Position numbers and translations under genes: made by a program. A model generated the notes under the pieces. The model was not told where the DNA came from. It did not search any database and worked only from the letters and a program-made list of their open reading frames with translations. From Dorea sp. AM10-31 (GTDB lineage Bacteria > Bacillota > Clostridia > Lachnospirales > Lachnospiraceae), in NCBI RefSeq assembly GCF_003435815.1, contig NZ_QTUV01000008.1, positions 1 to 64,000 on the forward strand: a stretch of 64,000 nt of DNA, in the 5' to 3' direction. This document shows positions 35,692 to 44,925 of the stretch, piece after piece; the stretch's first letter is position 1; every line of letters starts with the position of its first letter.

Positions 35692-35788
35692 TTATTGTAT
35701 GAAAAATAGCAGTAGGCAGAATGAGAAAAATAGGGTAAAATGGGAACATGGATTTTGGGAACTCATAAGAAATGATTGTTCGGTAAAG

Positions 35789-35821
35789 TAACTTGAAATG
35801 CCAGTTTGGCATTTCAAGTTA
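35789..35821. repeat. Perfect 15-bp palindrome before the ORF6N gene, copied inside the gene
   Basis: Arms 35789-35803 and 35807-35821 are perfectly complementary with a 3-base loop, ending 13 bases before the ORF6N start codon. Bases 35790-35811 recur with one mismatch at 36069-36090 in the coding region, where they encode LKCQFGT. It may be an autoregulatory operator or a recombination trace. Confidence 0.7.
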
Positions 35822-35834
35822 TAGAGGAGATGAA

Positions 35835-36791
35835 ATGGCGGATCAGAAAGTAAGAGAAATGGAACCAGTGGAAACACAAATAGTTGAAATCATGCCACCG
35901 GACGTTGAAAATCTGATTTATGTAGTAAGAAACAAACAAGTCATGGTGGATAGTGATCTGGCAATGCTTTATCAGGTAGAAACGGGAGCGTTAAACAGAG
36001 CCGTTAAAAGAAATATTGCCAGATTTCCAGAAGATTTTCGATTTCAGCTTACAAAAGATGAATATGAAAACTTGAAATGCCAATTTGGCACCTCAAATGG
36101 CAGTGGAACAGAAAATGGTTATGGTGGCAGACGTACATTACCGTATGTATTTACAGAGCAGGGAATATCCATGCTTGCAAGTGTATTGCATAGTGAGGTG
36201 GCAATTAATGTAAGTATAGGTATTATGCGTGCATTTGTAGAAATGCGACGGTTTATAGCCAACAATGCACTTTTGTTTGAAAGGATTAGTAACGTTGAGC
36301 TAAAACAACTGGAATATCAGAAAAAGACAGATGAAAAACTGGAGCAGATTTTTGAGTACATATCAGATCATGAGGAGTCTAATCAAAAGATATTTTTTGA
36401 TGGTCAGATATATGATGCATTCAGCTTATTGATAGGACTGATTCAGAAAGCAGAAATGGAAATTGTTCTGGTAGATGGCTATGTGGATGTAGGAACATTA
36501 AATATGTTGTCCAAAAAGAAAGAAAATGTGGCGGTGACAGTTTATACACAGCAACGGACAAAATTATCTCAAACAGATGTAGATAACTTTAATGCACAGT
36601 ATCCTAAACTGGATGTGAAGTACACAAGAGCATTTCATGATCGTTTTTTAATTCTTGATAAAACGAAAGCATATCATGTGGGTGCGTCTTTGAAGGATGC
36701 AGGTAAAAAATGTTTTGGAATTAATCTGATTGAAGATGCAGGTATTGTAAGAGATATTTTACAGAGATTGGAATTGGAAACAGAAGAATAG
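35835..36791 (+). CDS. ORF6N-domain protein with PLD-like C-terminal region
   Basis: A 318-residue protein. Residues about 20-120 are the phage-type ORF6N domain: IYVVRNKQVMVDSDLAMLYQ, then NRAVKRNIARFPEDFRFQLT and RRTLPYVFTEQGISMLASVL. The C-terminal part contains HDRFLILDKTKAYHVGASLK, a phospholipase-D-like HxK variant pattern (H-D-R-F-x-I-x-D). Such proteins are common on integrative elements and prophages and are thought to be regulators. The ATG at 35835 follows GAGGAG; an in-frame ATG at 35793 lies in the palindrome. Intact, unlike its neighbours. Confidence 0.82.
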   Translation: MADQKVREMEPVETQIVEIMPPDVENLIYVVRNKQVMVDSDLAMLYQVETGALNRAVKRNIARFPEDFRFQLTKDEYENLKCQFGTSNGSGTENGYGGRRTLPYVFTEQGISMLASVLHSEVAINVSIGIMRAFVEMRRFIANNALLFERISNVELKQLEYQKKTDEKLEQIFEYISDHEESNQKIFFDGQIYDAFSLLIGLIQKAEMEIVLVDGYVDVGTLNMLSKKKENVAVTVYTQQRTKLSQTDVDNFNAQYPKLDVKYTRAFHDRFLILDKTKAYHVGASLKDAGKKCFGINLIEDAGIVRDILQRLELETEE

Positions 36792-36810
36792 AAAAGTAAG
36801 TTATGCAGAA

Positions 36811-36850
36811 AGGCGTGAGTCATAAGAATATGGCTTGCGTCTTTTTCTTT
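36811..36850 (+). terminator. Terminator after the ORF6N gene
   Basis: A 14-bp stem with four G-U wobbles (36811-36824 with 36829-36842) and a T-rich tail. Confidence 0.65.
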
Positions 36851-36874
36851 TGAACTGAAAAGGAGGATGGGAGC

Positions 36875-37189
36875 ATGGCACAGATTTTTCGTGTAGAGAG
36901 AACTAAGAATTTTACGGTAATGAGTAATCACCATTTCAAGAATAAGAATCTGACATTGAAAGCGAAAGGTCTATTATCGTTGATGTTAAGTTTGCCAGAT
37001 GACTGGAATTACAATATGCAAGGACTGGCAACATTGAGCAGAGATGGGATTGATTCTGTTCGTTCTGCAATTAAGGAATTAGAGCATCATGGATATGTGG
37101 AACGTCATAGATTGCGTAATGAGTATGGCTTTTATGGCGATACCGAATATATTATCCGGGAAGTTCCATTAGGAGAAGAAAATGATTAA
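36875..37189 (+). pseudogene. Replication-initiator-like helix-turn-helix protein, probably truncated
   Basis: A 104-residue product whose N-terminus matches the helix-turn-helix proteins of gut conjugative elements: NFTVMSNHHFKNKNLTLKAK, GLLSLMLSLPDDWNYNMQGL, then VRSAIKELEHHGYVERHRLR. Relatives continue with a long C-terminal region, which is missing here after EYIIREVPLGEEND. AAGGAGG precedes the ATG, so the short form may be translated. It could also be a naturally short DNA-binding protein. Confidence 0.6.
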
Positions 37190-37806
37190 GTGGAGAAGAG
37201 AAGTGCTTAAGGGTGGATTGAACAAGCAAGGTGAAGAAAAGAATAGAGTGCCGGATACGGCACATGATTGTCCGATACTTCGCATCGGAGTGATGCACGA
37301 ACAGCCTGTTTCAGAAAGAGAAAATCTATCGAAAGGGAAGCTTTTCTATTTCTTCCACAGTCAGTTCCTGCACCACAAAACCACCGTCATCTCCATTTAG
37401 GGTTGATAATGCAGTGTGGAAATGCTGCTTGGCTGGTATCGGTTTAGTAGTGGGAAGATGACAGGCAAGTTTCGCAAAGTGGCAAGCCACTCTGCACCGG
37501 AGCCAGCCTTTGGGCTGTTCCTAAACTTGCCAGAGGGCTCCGCCCCTTGGAACCCCGGCACATCAATGGCGTAAGTATCCCTGCGAAATGTCCACCGGAC
37601 ATTCCTACGGAACACTTACTGATTGACTAGGACTTGTCTCCGCTGTCGCTCCGGTCGGTGCAAAGCTGACGTCCACTGGACGTCATGCACCCTGCACCTG
37701 TATAAGAGAGCGTTGCACTCTCTTATATATCCCCTGCTAATCTACCAGCGGAAAGGTTATGAATGATTTATAAAAAAGATAGAGTGGAGAAAGGAGACAA
37801 AGATTT
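37190..37806. other. Non-coding hairpin-rich remnant of a conjugative element
   Basis: No convincing gene is present. The stretch is GC-richer than the surroundings and packed with short perfect palindromes: AATGTCC/GGACATT (37587-37603), TGACGTCC/GGACGTCA (37667-37685) and TATAAGAGAG/CTCTCTTATA (37701-37727). This style is seen in intergenic DNA between replication and mobilisation genes of Tn1549-like elements. A lower-strand open stretch ending at 37326 reads NGDDGGFVVQELTVEEIEKL and may be another gene remnant. An origin of transfer is possible but not shown. Confidence 0.45.
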
Positions 37807-38024
37807 ATGCGAAAACGAAATTATACAGTAACAATACGAATGAATAAAGCAGAATTTGTGACCAGATCGAAGGAAAAGAAAATGGTACGTATATTTTACT
37901 TTCCAAATTTGAGGATGATGTTGTGTTCGAGTATCACATCACCATTCAGGATGAAGATTTTAATCTTGGAATTTTAACGATGAAAACACCGGAAGGAACA
38001 TTTGAAGCAGATTTTGACGCATAA
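37807..38024 (+). pseudogene. Chimera of a MobC-like start and an unrelated gene tail
   Basis: From the ATG at 37807 the frame begins MRKRNYTVTIRMNKAEF, like a MobC relaxosome accessory protein, but then becomes nonsense and stops at 37977. From 37869 a different frame is open to 38024 and reads like a real C-terminus: YILLSKFEDDVVFEYHITIQ, ending KTPEGTFEADFDA. The join near 37865 is therefore a deletion scar fusing mobile-element DNA to a host gene's 3' end. AAAGGAG precedes the ATG. Confidence 0.6.
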
Positions 38025-38038
38025 AAAGAGGTGGTTTT

Positions 38039-38932
38039 TTGAGTAAGATGAAAAAAAGAAACACGAACAGGAGAAGCAAGCCAAAGAAGAAAAGTTTTTG
38101 CGTCGCAGATTGGATAAGGGAAGGCAGAGTTGCATTTCTTGATTCCGAGTTTGTAACTTCACAGCAAAAGGGTGGTCCACCGTCAAAGTTAGTGTCAGTT
38201 GGTCTTGTAATCTGCCAGAAAAATTTTGAAGAAGTAGAACGGTTTCATTCTTACATATTTAATGATGAACCGCTTCATGATAAATTCCGGGAACTGACCA
38301 ATATTACAGAAGAGATGCTGCTTCGAGCCCCTTCTTATGAGCAGGTGATGAGGGAAATTGCAAAAAAATTACGCGAGTGGAATGTAAAGAAGATTTTTGT
38401 GTGGGGACCGGATCAAATGGTCATCGCGCAAGATTTAAAATACTATCGCACAGATGTTTCGAAACATACGAGGAAGGCAGTGAATATGATGCTTCCACTG
38501 ATGATGGATATTGAAGAAATCTATTCGAAAAAGCTGAAAATGCGAAGTATAGGAATCGCAAACCTGAAGCTGCTATGTGGTTTGAAACCATCTGTCAGCC
38601 ATGATGCACTAGAAGATGCTGTGGATCTTAAAAATATAATCGCATATATGGATATACATGGATGTCCAGAGCGCGCGGCGAATGTACTGAGACAATACAT
38701 GAAAGAAAAGGAAATTTACTACAGATACCGCAGGTTCCATGAAAAATGGGAAGGAATTTCCGATGAAGTTTTAATAAAGTGCAATGCCTTGATGCAGGAA
38801 CTGGAAAATGTAGAAAGTATGGAGGCAAGAGCATTGAAAGATGACCTTCACGTGATCGCGATAGGAGAAGATGCAGCCTTTGAAGAGCTGGAAGTTTTCT
38901 TTGAAAAAGCAAATAGAAAAAAATATAAGTGA
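38039..38932 (+). CDS. DEDD-type 3'-5' exonuclease
   Basis: A 297-residue DnaQ-like exonuclease domain protein. Catalytic residues are visible in VAFLDSEFVTS (Asp and Glu) and in VSHDALEDAVDL (His and Asp), with LTNITEEMLLRAPSY between them. The N-terminus is very basic. I chose the TTG at 38039 because AGAGG sits 7 bases upstream; the ATG at 38048 is 16 bases from it. Role unknown: RNA or DNA trimming is the family norm. It adjoins the mobile-element scar and may be host DNA whose promoter was lost or replaced. Confidence 0.78.
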   Translation: MSKMKKRNTNRRSKPKKKSFCVADWIREGRVAFLDSEFVTSQQKGGPPSKLVSVGLVICQKNFEEVERFHSYIFNDEPLHDKFRELTNITEEMLLRAPSYEQVMREIAKKLREWNVKKIFVWGPDQMVIAQDLKYYRTDVSKHTRKAVNMMLPLMMDIEEIYSKKLKMRSIGIANLKLLCGLKPSVSHDALEDAVDLKNIIAYMDIHGCPERAANVLRQYMKEKEIYYRYRRFHEKWEGISDEVLIKCNALMQELENVESMEARALKDDLHVIAIGEDAAFEELEVFFEKANRKKYK

Positions 38933-39092
38933 ACGCAGTTATATGGAATTTCAATTAGAAAAAAAAGCATATTGGTGCTACTATGATAGTAGGATAAAGT
39001 CATTAATATTTGGGAGATATATTAATGAGTTTATTTTGCGCAAAAACAGATTTAACGCGCAAAAAATTGGGGAAAAGAGGAAAAAGACGAAA

Positions 39093-40223
39093 ATGAAAAA
39101 GATGAAAAGACTGGTTGCAGTTCTGATGATTTGCGTGATGATGTTTTCAGTAGCAGCATGTGGCAAACAAGGAACAGCAAAAAAGGAAGACAAGAAAATT
39201 GATGGAAAAGTATGTGTGTTGACACCGACACTTTCCTGGAGTGAAGATCAGTACAGATCCGGTGAGAAGATGGCAGAGAAGTATCCGGGCGTTGTTGAGC
39301 ATCTGACATTGCCAGATGACTTTGCAGCAGAGCAGGAGACGGGAATCACTCAGATCATGAATGTTGCAAAGGATCCATCTTTCAAAGCACTTGTTATCTG
39401 CTATGGTGATTCTGGTATTTTACCGGCAATCAAAATGGCAAAAAAAGAAAATCCGGACTTGAAAGTGATCACTGCACCTGTATGGGATGATCCATATGAG
39501 ATGGCGGATGTCATTGATTTATGTATCGATGCAAACTGGAACAAACGTGGGCAGGTAATTGCAAAAAAAGCGAAAAAGATGGGTGCTGAGAGAATTATCC
39601 ACTATTCTTTCCCGACACATCTTAAGATGGAAGAAATTGCACAGAGAAGAGAGACGATGAAAAAGACAGCGAAGAAGCTTGGTATGGACTTCATCGATAT
39701 AACAATGCCAGACCCATACGTAACATCTGACAGTGCAACAAATCAGTTCATCAAAGAAGATATTCCAAAAGAGATCAAAAAATATGGAAAAGATACTTGT
39801 ATCTTCAGTACATACTGTCCGACACAGGATTTCGTAATCGGGCTGGAATTAAAATACAAATATATCGTAGCTGAGCAGTGTTGCCCGACACCTACACAGG
39901 GATATCCGGCAGGTATGAACCTTAAAATTACAAAAGATATTGCAGGTGATTACGATGCAATCAACAAGATGATCAGCGATGTTGCAAAGAAGAATGGTGT
40001 TACAGGAAGACTGTCTACATGGCCAATTTCTATGGAAGCATTCCAGCCGGAATTTGCGACAGAAGTAGCAATCCAGGCCTTGAAAGGCGACATCAAATTA
40101 ACAGATATTGATGCATTAAGAAAAATCGCAAAAGACGTAACAGGTGTATCAGTCGAAATGGAAAAACTTGATGGTAAATATGACAACTATCTCCTTTACA
40201 TTATGGGTTCAATTTATTACTAA
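39093..40223 (+). CDS. DUF3798 substrate-binding lipoprotein of an ABC importer
   Basis: A 376-residue lipoprotein with lipobox VAAC (Cys19) and a Bmp-like two-domain outline. Family blocks recognised from memory are RIIHYSFPTHL, IAQRRETMKKTAKKLGMDF, FIKEDIPKEIKKYGKDTCIF and EQCCPTPTQGYPAG, the last with a Cys pair. DUF3798 proteins have no assigned ligand. The following genes encode a nucleoside-type ATPase and two permeases, so this is the receptor of an importer. The start at 39093 follows AGAGG; the frame is open further upstream into the exonuclease gene but without a signal peptide. A TTTTGCGC hairpin lies at 39034-39064. Confidence 0.82.
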   Translation: MKKMKRLVAVLMICVMMFSVAACGKQGTAKKEDKKIDGKVCVLTPTLSWSEDQYRSGEKMAEKYPGVVEHLTLPDDFAAEQETGITQIMNVAKDPSFKALVICYGDSGILPAIKMAKKENPDLKVITAPVWDDPYEMADVIDLCIDANWNKRGQVIAKKAKKMGAERIIHYSFPTHLKMEEIAQRRETMKKTAKKLGMDFIDITMPDPYVTSDSATNQFIKEDIPKEIKKYGKDTCIFSTYCPTQDFVIGLELKYKYIVAEQCCPTPTQGYPAGMNLKITKDIAGDYDAINKMISDVAKKNGVTGRLSTWPISMEAFQPEFATEVAIQALKGDIKLTDIDALRKIAKDVTGVSVEMEKLDGKYDNYLLYIMGSIYY

Positions 40224-40241
40224 AATATAATGAAAAAGACT

Positions 40242-40275
40242 AGCTGTGACACAGTCGTGCCACAGCTATCTTTTA
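40242..40275 (+). terminator. Partial terminator between DUF3798 gene and ABC genes
   Basis: AGCTGTG (40242-40248) pairs perfectly with CACAGCT (40261-40267), followed by ATCTTTTATA. A leaky stop here would give more binding protein than transporter. Confidence 0.6.
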
Positions 40276-40290
40276 TAAGTGGGAATGACG

Positions 40291-41892
40291 ATGGAAAATA
40301 CAGTTTTAAAATTAAACAATTTGGGAAAGAAATTTAGTGGTAACTCCGTTTTGCGAAATGTGAATATAGAGTTGAAAAAAGGGCAGATCTTAGGACTTAT
40401 GGGAGTTAATGGATCCGGGAAAAGTACAATGCTTAATATTATTTCCGGTGACCATATTATTGACGAGACAGGTGGTTACGAAGGTGATATTTTCATAGAT
40501 GGACAAAAAGTAAAGATCACATCAACGGTAGAAAGCCAGAGCTACGGGATTTGTATGGTGCACCAGGAATTCAGTCTGTTAGAAGATTTAAGTATATGGG
40601 AAAATATAGCATTGCCTAATTATGTAATGAATTCCTATCGCGAGATAAAAGGAAGCATGAAGAATTTCTATACAGAAGAGAATAAAAGAAAAGCAAAAGA
40701 GATCCTGGCAAGATTAGGGCTTGATCTGGATGTGGAGATGAAAATCTGTGAACTTCCAATCAATAATAAGCAGTTTGTAGAAATCGCCCGCTCGATCGCC
40801 AATGAAGATACAAAATTATTAATGCTGGATGAGCCGACAGCTACATTGAATGAAAAAGACTCTAACAAGCTTCTGGAACAGTTGAAAAAACTGGCAGATG
40901 AAGGCTTAACTATTATTTTAGTGTCACACCGAATTGAAGAGATCATCGCAGTTTCGGATACAATCCTCGTATTAAGGGACGGAGATCCGGTTTATCTAAG
41001 TGACAAAAAAGAAGAATTCAGCCGCGAAAAAATAGCGGAAGAGATTATCGGATATAATTACGCATTTGCAGAGCGTTTTAAGGAAAATGAAGCAAAGCAG
41101 GAAAAAGTAGTGCTGACGTATAAAGATTTTTATGTTGCACGAAAAAACGAACCGATAAAAAATCTGAACTTTGACATATATCAGTCAGAGATCATCGGTC
41201 TTACCGGAATGAACGGACATGGGAAAAATGCACTGGCATATGGCACGTTAAGAGCAGATAAAATTGCCGGAGATTTCACATTTTACAAAGATGAGAAGGA
41301 AATAAAAATTAATAAAACAGCGGAAGCGATTGAATCAGGTATTGTGTTTGTCACAGAAGAAAGAAGAAGAAATGGACTTCTTTTGGACAAATCAGTAGCA
41401 GAGAATATCAATTTCTATTTGAAGAATTTCTCTGATAAGTTAAATCGTCTGTCTATCGGAAATAAAATTAAATTTTATGATAAAAATAAAGAGAAAAATC
41501 AGGCAGAAACAGTAGTAACGAAATATGACGTAGTATGTGAGTCAATTCGACAGCCAATCTGTGAATTGAGCGGTGGAAACCAGCAAAAAGTAGCGTTGGC
41601 ACGTGCGATTTTAATGGATCCGGACGTATTATTTATTAATGAACCGACGAGAGGGATTGATATCAAATCAAAAGACAATATTTTAAAATTGCTCGCAGAT
41701 TTGAATAAAAGAGCAGGGACTACGATCATTCTCGCATCCGGAGATATTGAAGAGATGAAAAAAATATGTGATCGCATCTGCGTATTTTATGAGGGGGAAC
41801 TTGTAGATGTTTTAAAACACGATGCAGATGCAGAACAGTTTGCGAGAGCTTTTTCAAAAATGAGAGAGGAGGACAGCTATGAAAAAGTTTAA
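40291..41892 (+). CDS. ABC importer ATPase with two nucleotide-binding domains, nucleoside/sugar type
   Basis: A 533-residue RbsA/NupO-like double ATPase. Domain 1 has Walker A GVNGSGKST and Walker B LLMLDEPTA but a poor signature (LPINNKQ). Domain 2 has a broken Walker A (GMNGHGKNA), a good signature LSGGNQQKVALARA and Walker B FINEPTRGID with Asn for the usual Asp. One strong and one weak domain is normal for this class; the Asn is unusual. GTGGGA precedes the ATG at 40291. The stop region overlaps the first permease start by 14 bases. Confidence 0.9.
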   Translation: MENTVLKLNNLGKKFSGNSVLRNVNIELKKGQILGLMGVNGSGKSTMLNIISGDHIIDETGGYEGDIFIDGQKVKITSTVESQSYGICMVHQEFSLLEDLSIWENIALPNYVMNSYREIKGSMKNFYTEENKRKAKEILARLGLDLDVEMKICELPINNKQFVEIARSIANEDTKLLMLDEPTATLNEKDSNKLLEQLKKLADEGLTIILVSHRIEEIIAVSDTILVLRDGDPVYLSDKKEEFSREKIAEEIIGYNYAFAERFKENEAKQEKVVLTYKDFYVARKNEPIKNLNFDIYQSEIIGLTGMNGHGKNALAYGTLRADKIAGDFTFYKDEKEIKINKTAEAIESGIVFVTEERRRNGLLLDKSVAENINFYLKNFSDKLNRLSIGNKIKFYDKNKEKNQAETVVTKYDVVCESIRQPICELSGGNQQKVALARAILMDPDVLFINEPTRGIDIKSKDNILKLLADLNKRAGTTIILASGDIEEMKKICDRICVFYEGELVDVLKHDADAEQFARAFSKMREEDSYEKV

Positions 41893-42913
41893 ATTACAAA
41901 AAAATGTATTGCTGATCTTTTTGCTTGTCATGATCGCTGTTTCCTGTTACATGGGAATTCCAATCCGCCCGCTGCTTACGGATATGCTGATCCGACTTCC
42001 TATGAACGGTGTGTTTGTATTATCACTTCTTCCGATGCTGAATGCCGGAATGGGATTTAACTTCGGAATGCCAGTCGGGATCATAGCCGGTCTTATTAGT
42101 ATCAGCACGGTTATGAACTTTGAAATCACTGGTGTGAAAGGATTTTTATGCGTGCTTCTCCTTACAATTCTTATTAGTTTTGTGTTCGGAAGAATTTATG
42201 GACGCATTTTAATAAAGGCAAGTGGAACAGAGGAGATCACAGGAAACTTTTTAGGTTTATCAATCATTCCGCTGTCCTGTATTTTATGGGTGACTATTCC
42301 ATTTGACAATCCGGTCATGGTATTTCCAATCGCAGGAAAAGGAATGCGTCCAAAGATTGGGCTGGAAGGATATTTTGACAAAATCATTGAAAAAATTTTC
42401 CAGATAAAAATAGGTGGAATGATGATTCCGGTAGGATATCTCCTTTGCTTTTTTATCGTGTGCGTGATCATCTATATTATTTTTAAAAGTAATATCGGTC
42501 AAAATATGCTTGCCCTCGGTGAAAATGAAGCCTATTGCGAGATTATGGGGCTGCAATCGAATAAGATTAAGATGACGGCAATCGTTTTATCAACGATCAT
42601 TGCAGGTGTAGGTATCTGTTTCTATTCACAAAGCTATGGATATCTGGAACTTTATAATGCACCGAAAGCGATCGCCTTTTCTGCAGCATCTGCGCTTCTT
42701 ATCGGAGGCTGTACGGAACATAATGGAAATATTTTAAACGTGATTGTAGGTACATTGATTTTTCACGGGATTTTAGTGTTTAGTGTGCCTCTTGCAAATG
42801 AGCTGGTTGCGACAGAGCTTACCGAGATCACAAGATCTATTTTGACAAATGTCATTATCTTATTTGCAATGTTTAAAGAAACAAAAAAGGAGAAGAATGT
42901 TGAAAAAGCTTAA
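41879..42913 (+). CDS. ABC importer permease 1, BPD_transp_2 family
   Basis: A 344-residue membrane protein of the branched-chain/nucleoside permease family. GMGFNFGMPVGIIAGL is the family's N-terminal signature and NMLALGENEAYCEIMGLQSN is the coupling loop that contacts the ATPase. AGGAGG precedes the ATG. The last 17 bases overlap the second permease gene. Confidence 0.88.
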   Translation: MKKFKLQKNVLLIFLLVMIAVSCYMGIPIRPLLTDMLIRLPMNGVFVLSLLPMLNAGMGFNFGMPVGIIAGLISISTVMNFEITGVKGFLCVLLLTILISFVFGRIYGRILIKASGTEEITGNFLGLSIIPLSCILWVTIPFDNPVMVFPIAGKGMRPKIGLEGYFDKIIEKIFQIKIGGMMIPVGYLLCFFIVCVIIYIIFKSNIGQNMLALGENEAYCEIMGLQSNKIKMTAIVLSTIIAGVGICFYSQSYGYLELYNAPKAIAFSAASALLIGGCTEHNGNILNVIVGTLIFHGILVFSVPLANELVATELTEITRSILTNVIILFAMFKETKKEKNVEKA

Positions 42914-43928
42914 ATCAAATCGAATTCCATTGTTATTCATTATCCTGTCTGTCATAGGATATATTGTGTCAGGAATGTCGCTTAATTTTGTTATGTCTGA
43001 AGTAGTAACAAGAATTTTGCGAAACAGCGTGATGGTATTGTCACTGATCGTTCCGATCATAGCCGGTTTGGGACTTAACTTTGCCATCAGCATTGGTGCA
43101 CTGGCAGCACAGACAGCCATTCTTTTTGTATTAAATTATGGACTGGAAGGATATCCGGCACTTTTAGCGGTTGTACTTCTTTCTACAATCCTTGCTGTCG
43201 CATTTGGTTATGTGATCGGAGCAATCTTAAACCGTGTAAAAGGGCGAGAGATGATTACTTCCATCATTATCGGATATATCGGAATCAGTATCTATCAGTT
43301 AATCTTTATGGTCGGATTTGGAACGATCATTCCTGCTACAAACGAAAAATTGCTTTTAAAATCCGGACTGGGAATTCAGCATGTTGTAAACCTGGAAAGT
43401 CTGGGTGGCATTATCGATGATTGTTTGAAATTTGAAATATGGGGGATTAAATGTTCGGTGTTGAATCTTGTGATCATCACAGTAGTCAGTCTGTTCATAT
43501 TTTACTTGCTTCGAAGCAAGCTCGGTATTAATATGAAAGCTGTCGGTGAAAGTATGGATAAGTCGCAGAGCCTTGGCATCGATGTGAATAAAATGAGAAT
43601 CATCGCAATTATTATTTCTACGGTGCTTGCGGCTTACGGACAGATCATGTATTTACAGAATGTTGGAATGTTGAGCGTGTATACCGCGCAAAGCAATCGT
43701 GAGATTTTCTCAAGTGCGGCAATTCTGGCTGGTGGAGCCGGAATTAAAAATGCGAATATCCGCAATGTGTTTTTAGGATTATTTTTGTTCCATTTTCTGT
43801 TTATTGTATCGCCACTTGCTGGGCAGACACTGTTCTCAAGCGTTGCAATCGGAGAATATTTCCGTACGTTTATATCTTATGCAGTAATCTGTCTTGCAAT
43901 TATTTTTAATGTAAAGGAGAATATATAA
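42897..43928 (+). CDS. ABC importer permease 2, BPD_transp_2 family
   Basis: A 343-residue membrane protein with the same signatures as its neighbour: GLGLNFAISIGALAAQTAIL and NMKAVGESMDKSQSLGIDVN. The two permeases are diverged duplicates and should form a heterodimer. The ATG at 42897 is close behind AAGGAG; the frame is open further upstream but lies within permease 1. It ends the operon; a broken LytTR regulator follows. Confidence 0.87.
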   Translation: MLKKLKSNRIPLLFIILSVIGYIVSGMSLNFVMSEVVTRILRNSVMVLSLIVPIIAGLGLNFAISIGALAAQTAILFVLNYGLEGYPALLAVVLLSTILAVAFGYVIGAILNRVKGREMITSIIIGYIGISIYQLIFMVGFGTIIPATNEKLLLKSGLGIQHVVNLESLGGIIDDCLKFEIWGIKCSVLNLVIITVVSLFIFYLLRSKLGINMKAVGESMDKSQSLGIDVNKMRIIAIIISTVLAAYGQIMYLQNVGMLSVYTAQSNREIFSSAAILAGGAGIKNANIRNVFLGLFLFHFLFIVSPLAGQTLFSSVAIGEYFRTFISYAVICLAIIFNVKENI

Positions 43929-43950
43929 AGAAAAATGAGGGAAAGTTACA

Positions 43951-44473
43951 ATGATAATTAACATTGCATTATGCGATGATGAGCAGGAATCATTAGATAT
44001 ACTAAAAAAGAATTAGACAAAGCAGCAGTGAAATTGATATATTGTTCTTGGATATAGACATGCCTGGTATTTCGGGACTGGAGATTGCCAAAAAGCTGCG
44101 TGAAGAAAATTCAGATATAATATTGATCTTTGTATCCGCACATGAGCAGTATGTATTTGAATCCATAGAATATAGTCCATTCAGATATATTAGAAAAAGC
44201 AGGATAGAAAAAGAACTGTTTCTAGATTTGAAAGCAGCCTATGCAAGGCTTGGAGAAATGCAGGATTCATATATTGTTATTAAAACAAGTGAAGCGGATG
44301 TTCGAATTAAGCATTCAGATATTATGTATTTTGAAACAGCAGCAAGAAAAGTTGGGGTCCACTTAAATAATGGAGAAATTTTAAATGTCAGAAAAACGAT
44401 AAAAGAATTGGAAATATCAAAGGATAAAAATATAGTTATAGAATCAATGAAGGAGAAAATACAGTTGAAATAA
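43951..44473 (+). pseudogene. Broken LytTR-family response regulator
   Basis: The ATG at 43951 opens a receiver domain (MIINIALCDDEQESLDILKK) that meets a stop at codon 22. A different frame then continues with the phosphorylation site (ILFLDIDMPGISGLEIAKKL), the rest of the receiver and most of a LytTR DNA-binding domain (DVRIKHSDIMYFETAARKVG). The segment between is shortened, so there is both a frameshift and an internal loss. The LytTR domain ends early, fused out of frame to a BspA-like fragment. AGGGAA precedes the original ATG. Confidence 0.82.
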
Positions 44474-44790
44474 TTGGTTACCTAAAGAAAAATGTGGATA
44501 GTTTACATATTCCGGAAAAAATAGATGGATTAAAAGTGACTTCGCTAGGAGAAGCTTCCTTTGCTTATCACGAAGAATTGAAATGTATTAAAGTACCGAA
44601 GACAGTAACAAGTATGAAGATGGCAGTATTTGGATCGAGTGTAAATCTTGAAAAAGTATATTTTGCAGGGGATGTGAAAAATATAGATGATTGGGCATTT
44701 GGAGATTTTGCGGGTACGATCGTCATTGAAAAAAATAAATGTACTAAATTATATAAATATGCTGTAGATAATAAAATTAGTATGGAATAA
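44428..44790 (+). pseudogene. BspA-type leucine-rich-repeat surface protein fragment
   Basis: An open stretch of 120 codons with no start signal reads INEGENTVEIIGYL, then IPEKIDGLKVTSLGEASFAY and further LRR_5-type repeats with KVPKTVTSM and NLEKVYFAGD, ending at a stop. BspA-like repeats are found in large secreted proteins. Signal peptide and anchor are absent, and it overlaps the LytTR fragment, so it is a leftover piece joined by deletion. Confidence 0.72.
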
Positions 44791-44811
44791 AATAATTGCA
44801 AAAGTTTGCGC

Positions 44812-44907
44812 ATTGCACATGCAGAAGAATATTTGCAGACAGAAATCAAGCACAATTATTTTGACATCAATGTAGCAATGGTAAAAGTTACTTATGAAAA
44901 GGTTTAA
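44812..44907 (+). pseudogene. Short C-terminal coding remnant of unknown family
   Basis: A 31-codon open frame without start ends at a stop and reads IAHAEEYLQTEIKHNYFDIN. Its amphipathic, codon-like composition suggests the tail of a lost gene, but I do not recognise it. Confidence 0.3.
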
Positions 44908-44925
44908 GAATACTTTTTAAAACAA

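Noticed and set aside
37182..37400. 72-codon open frame after the HTH gene
   Set aside because: No ribosome site of its own and composition like random DNA; a better lower-strand reading overlaps it.
37397..37615. Lower-strand 72-codon open frame in the hairpin-rich region
   Set aside because: It runs through palindromes, has no start signal and no recognisable family.
37587..37727. Spaced palindromes as a CRISPR array
   Set aside because: The palindromes differ from one another and there are no regular spacers.
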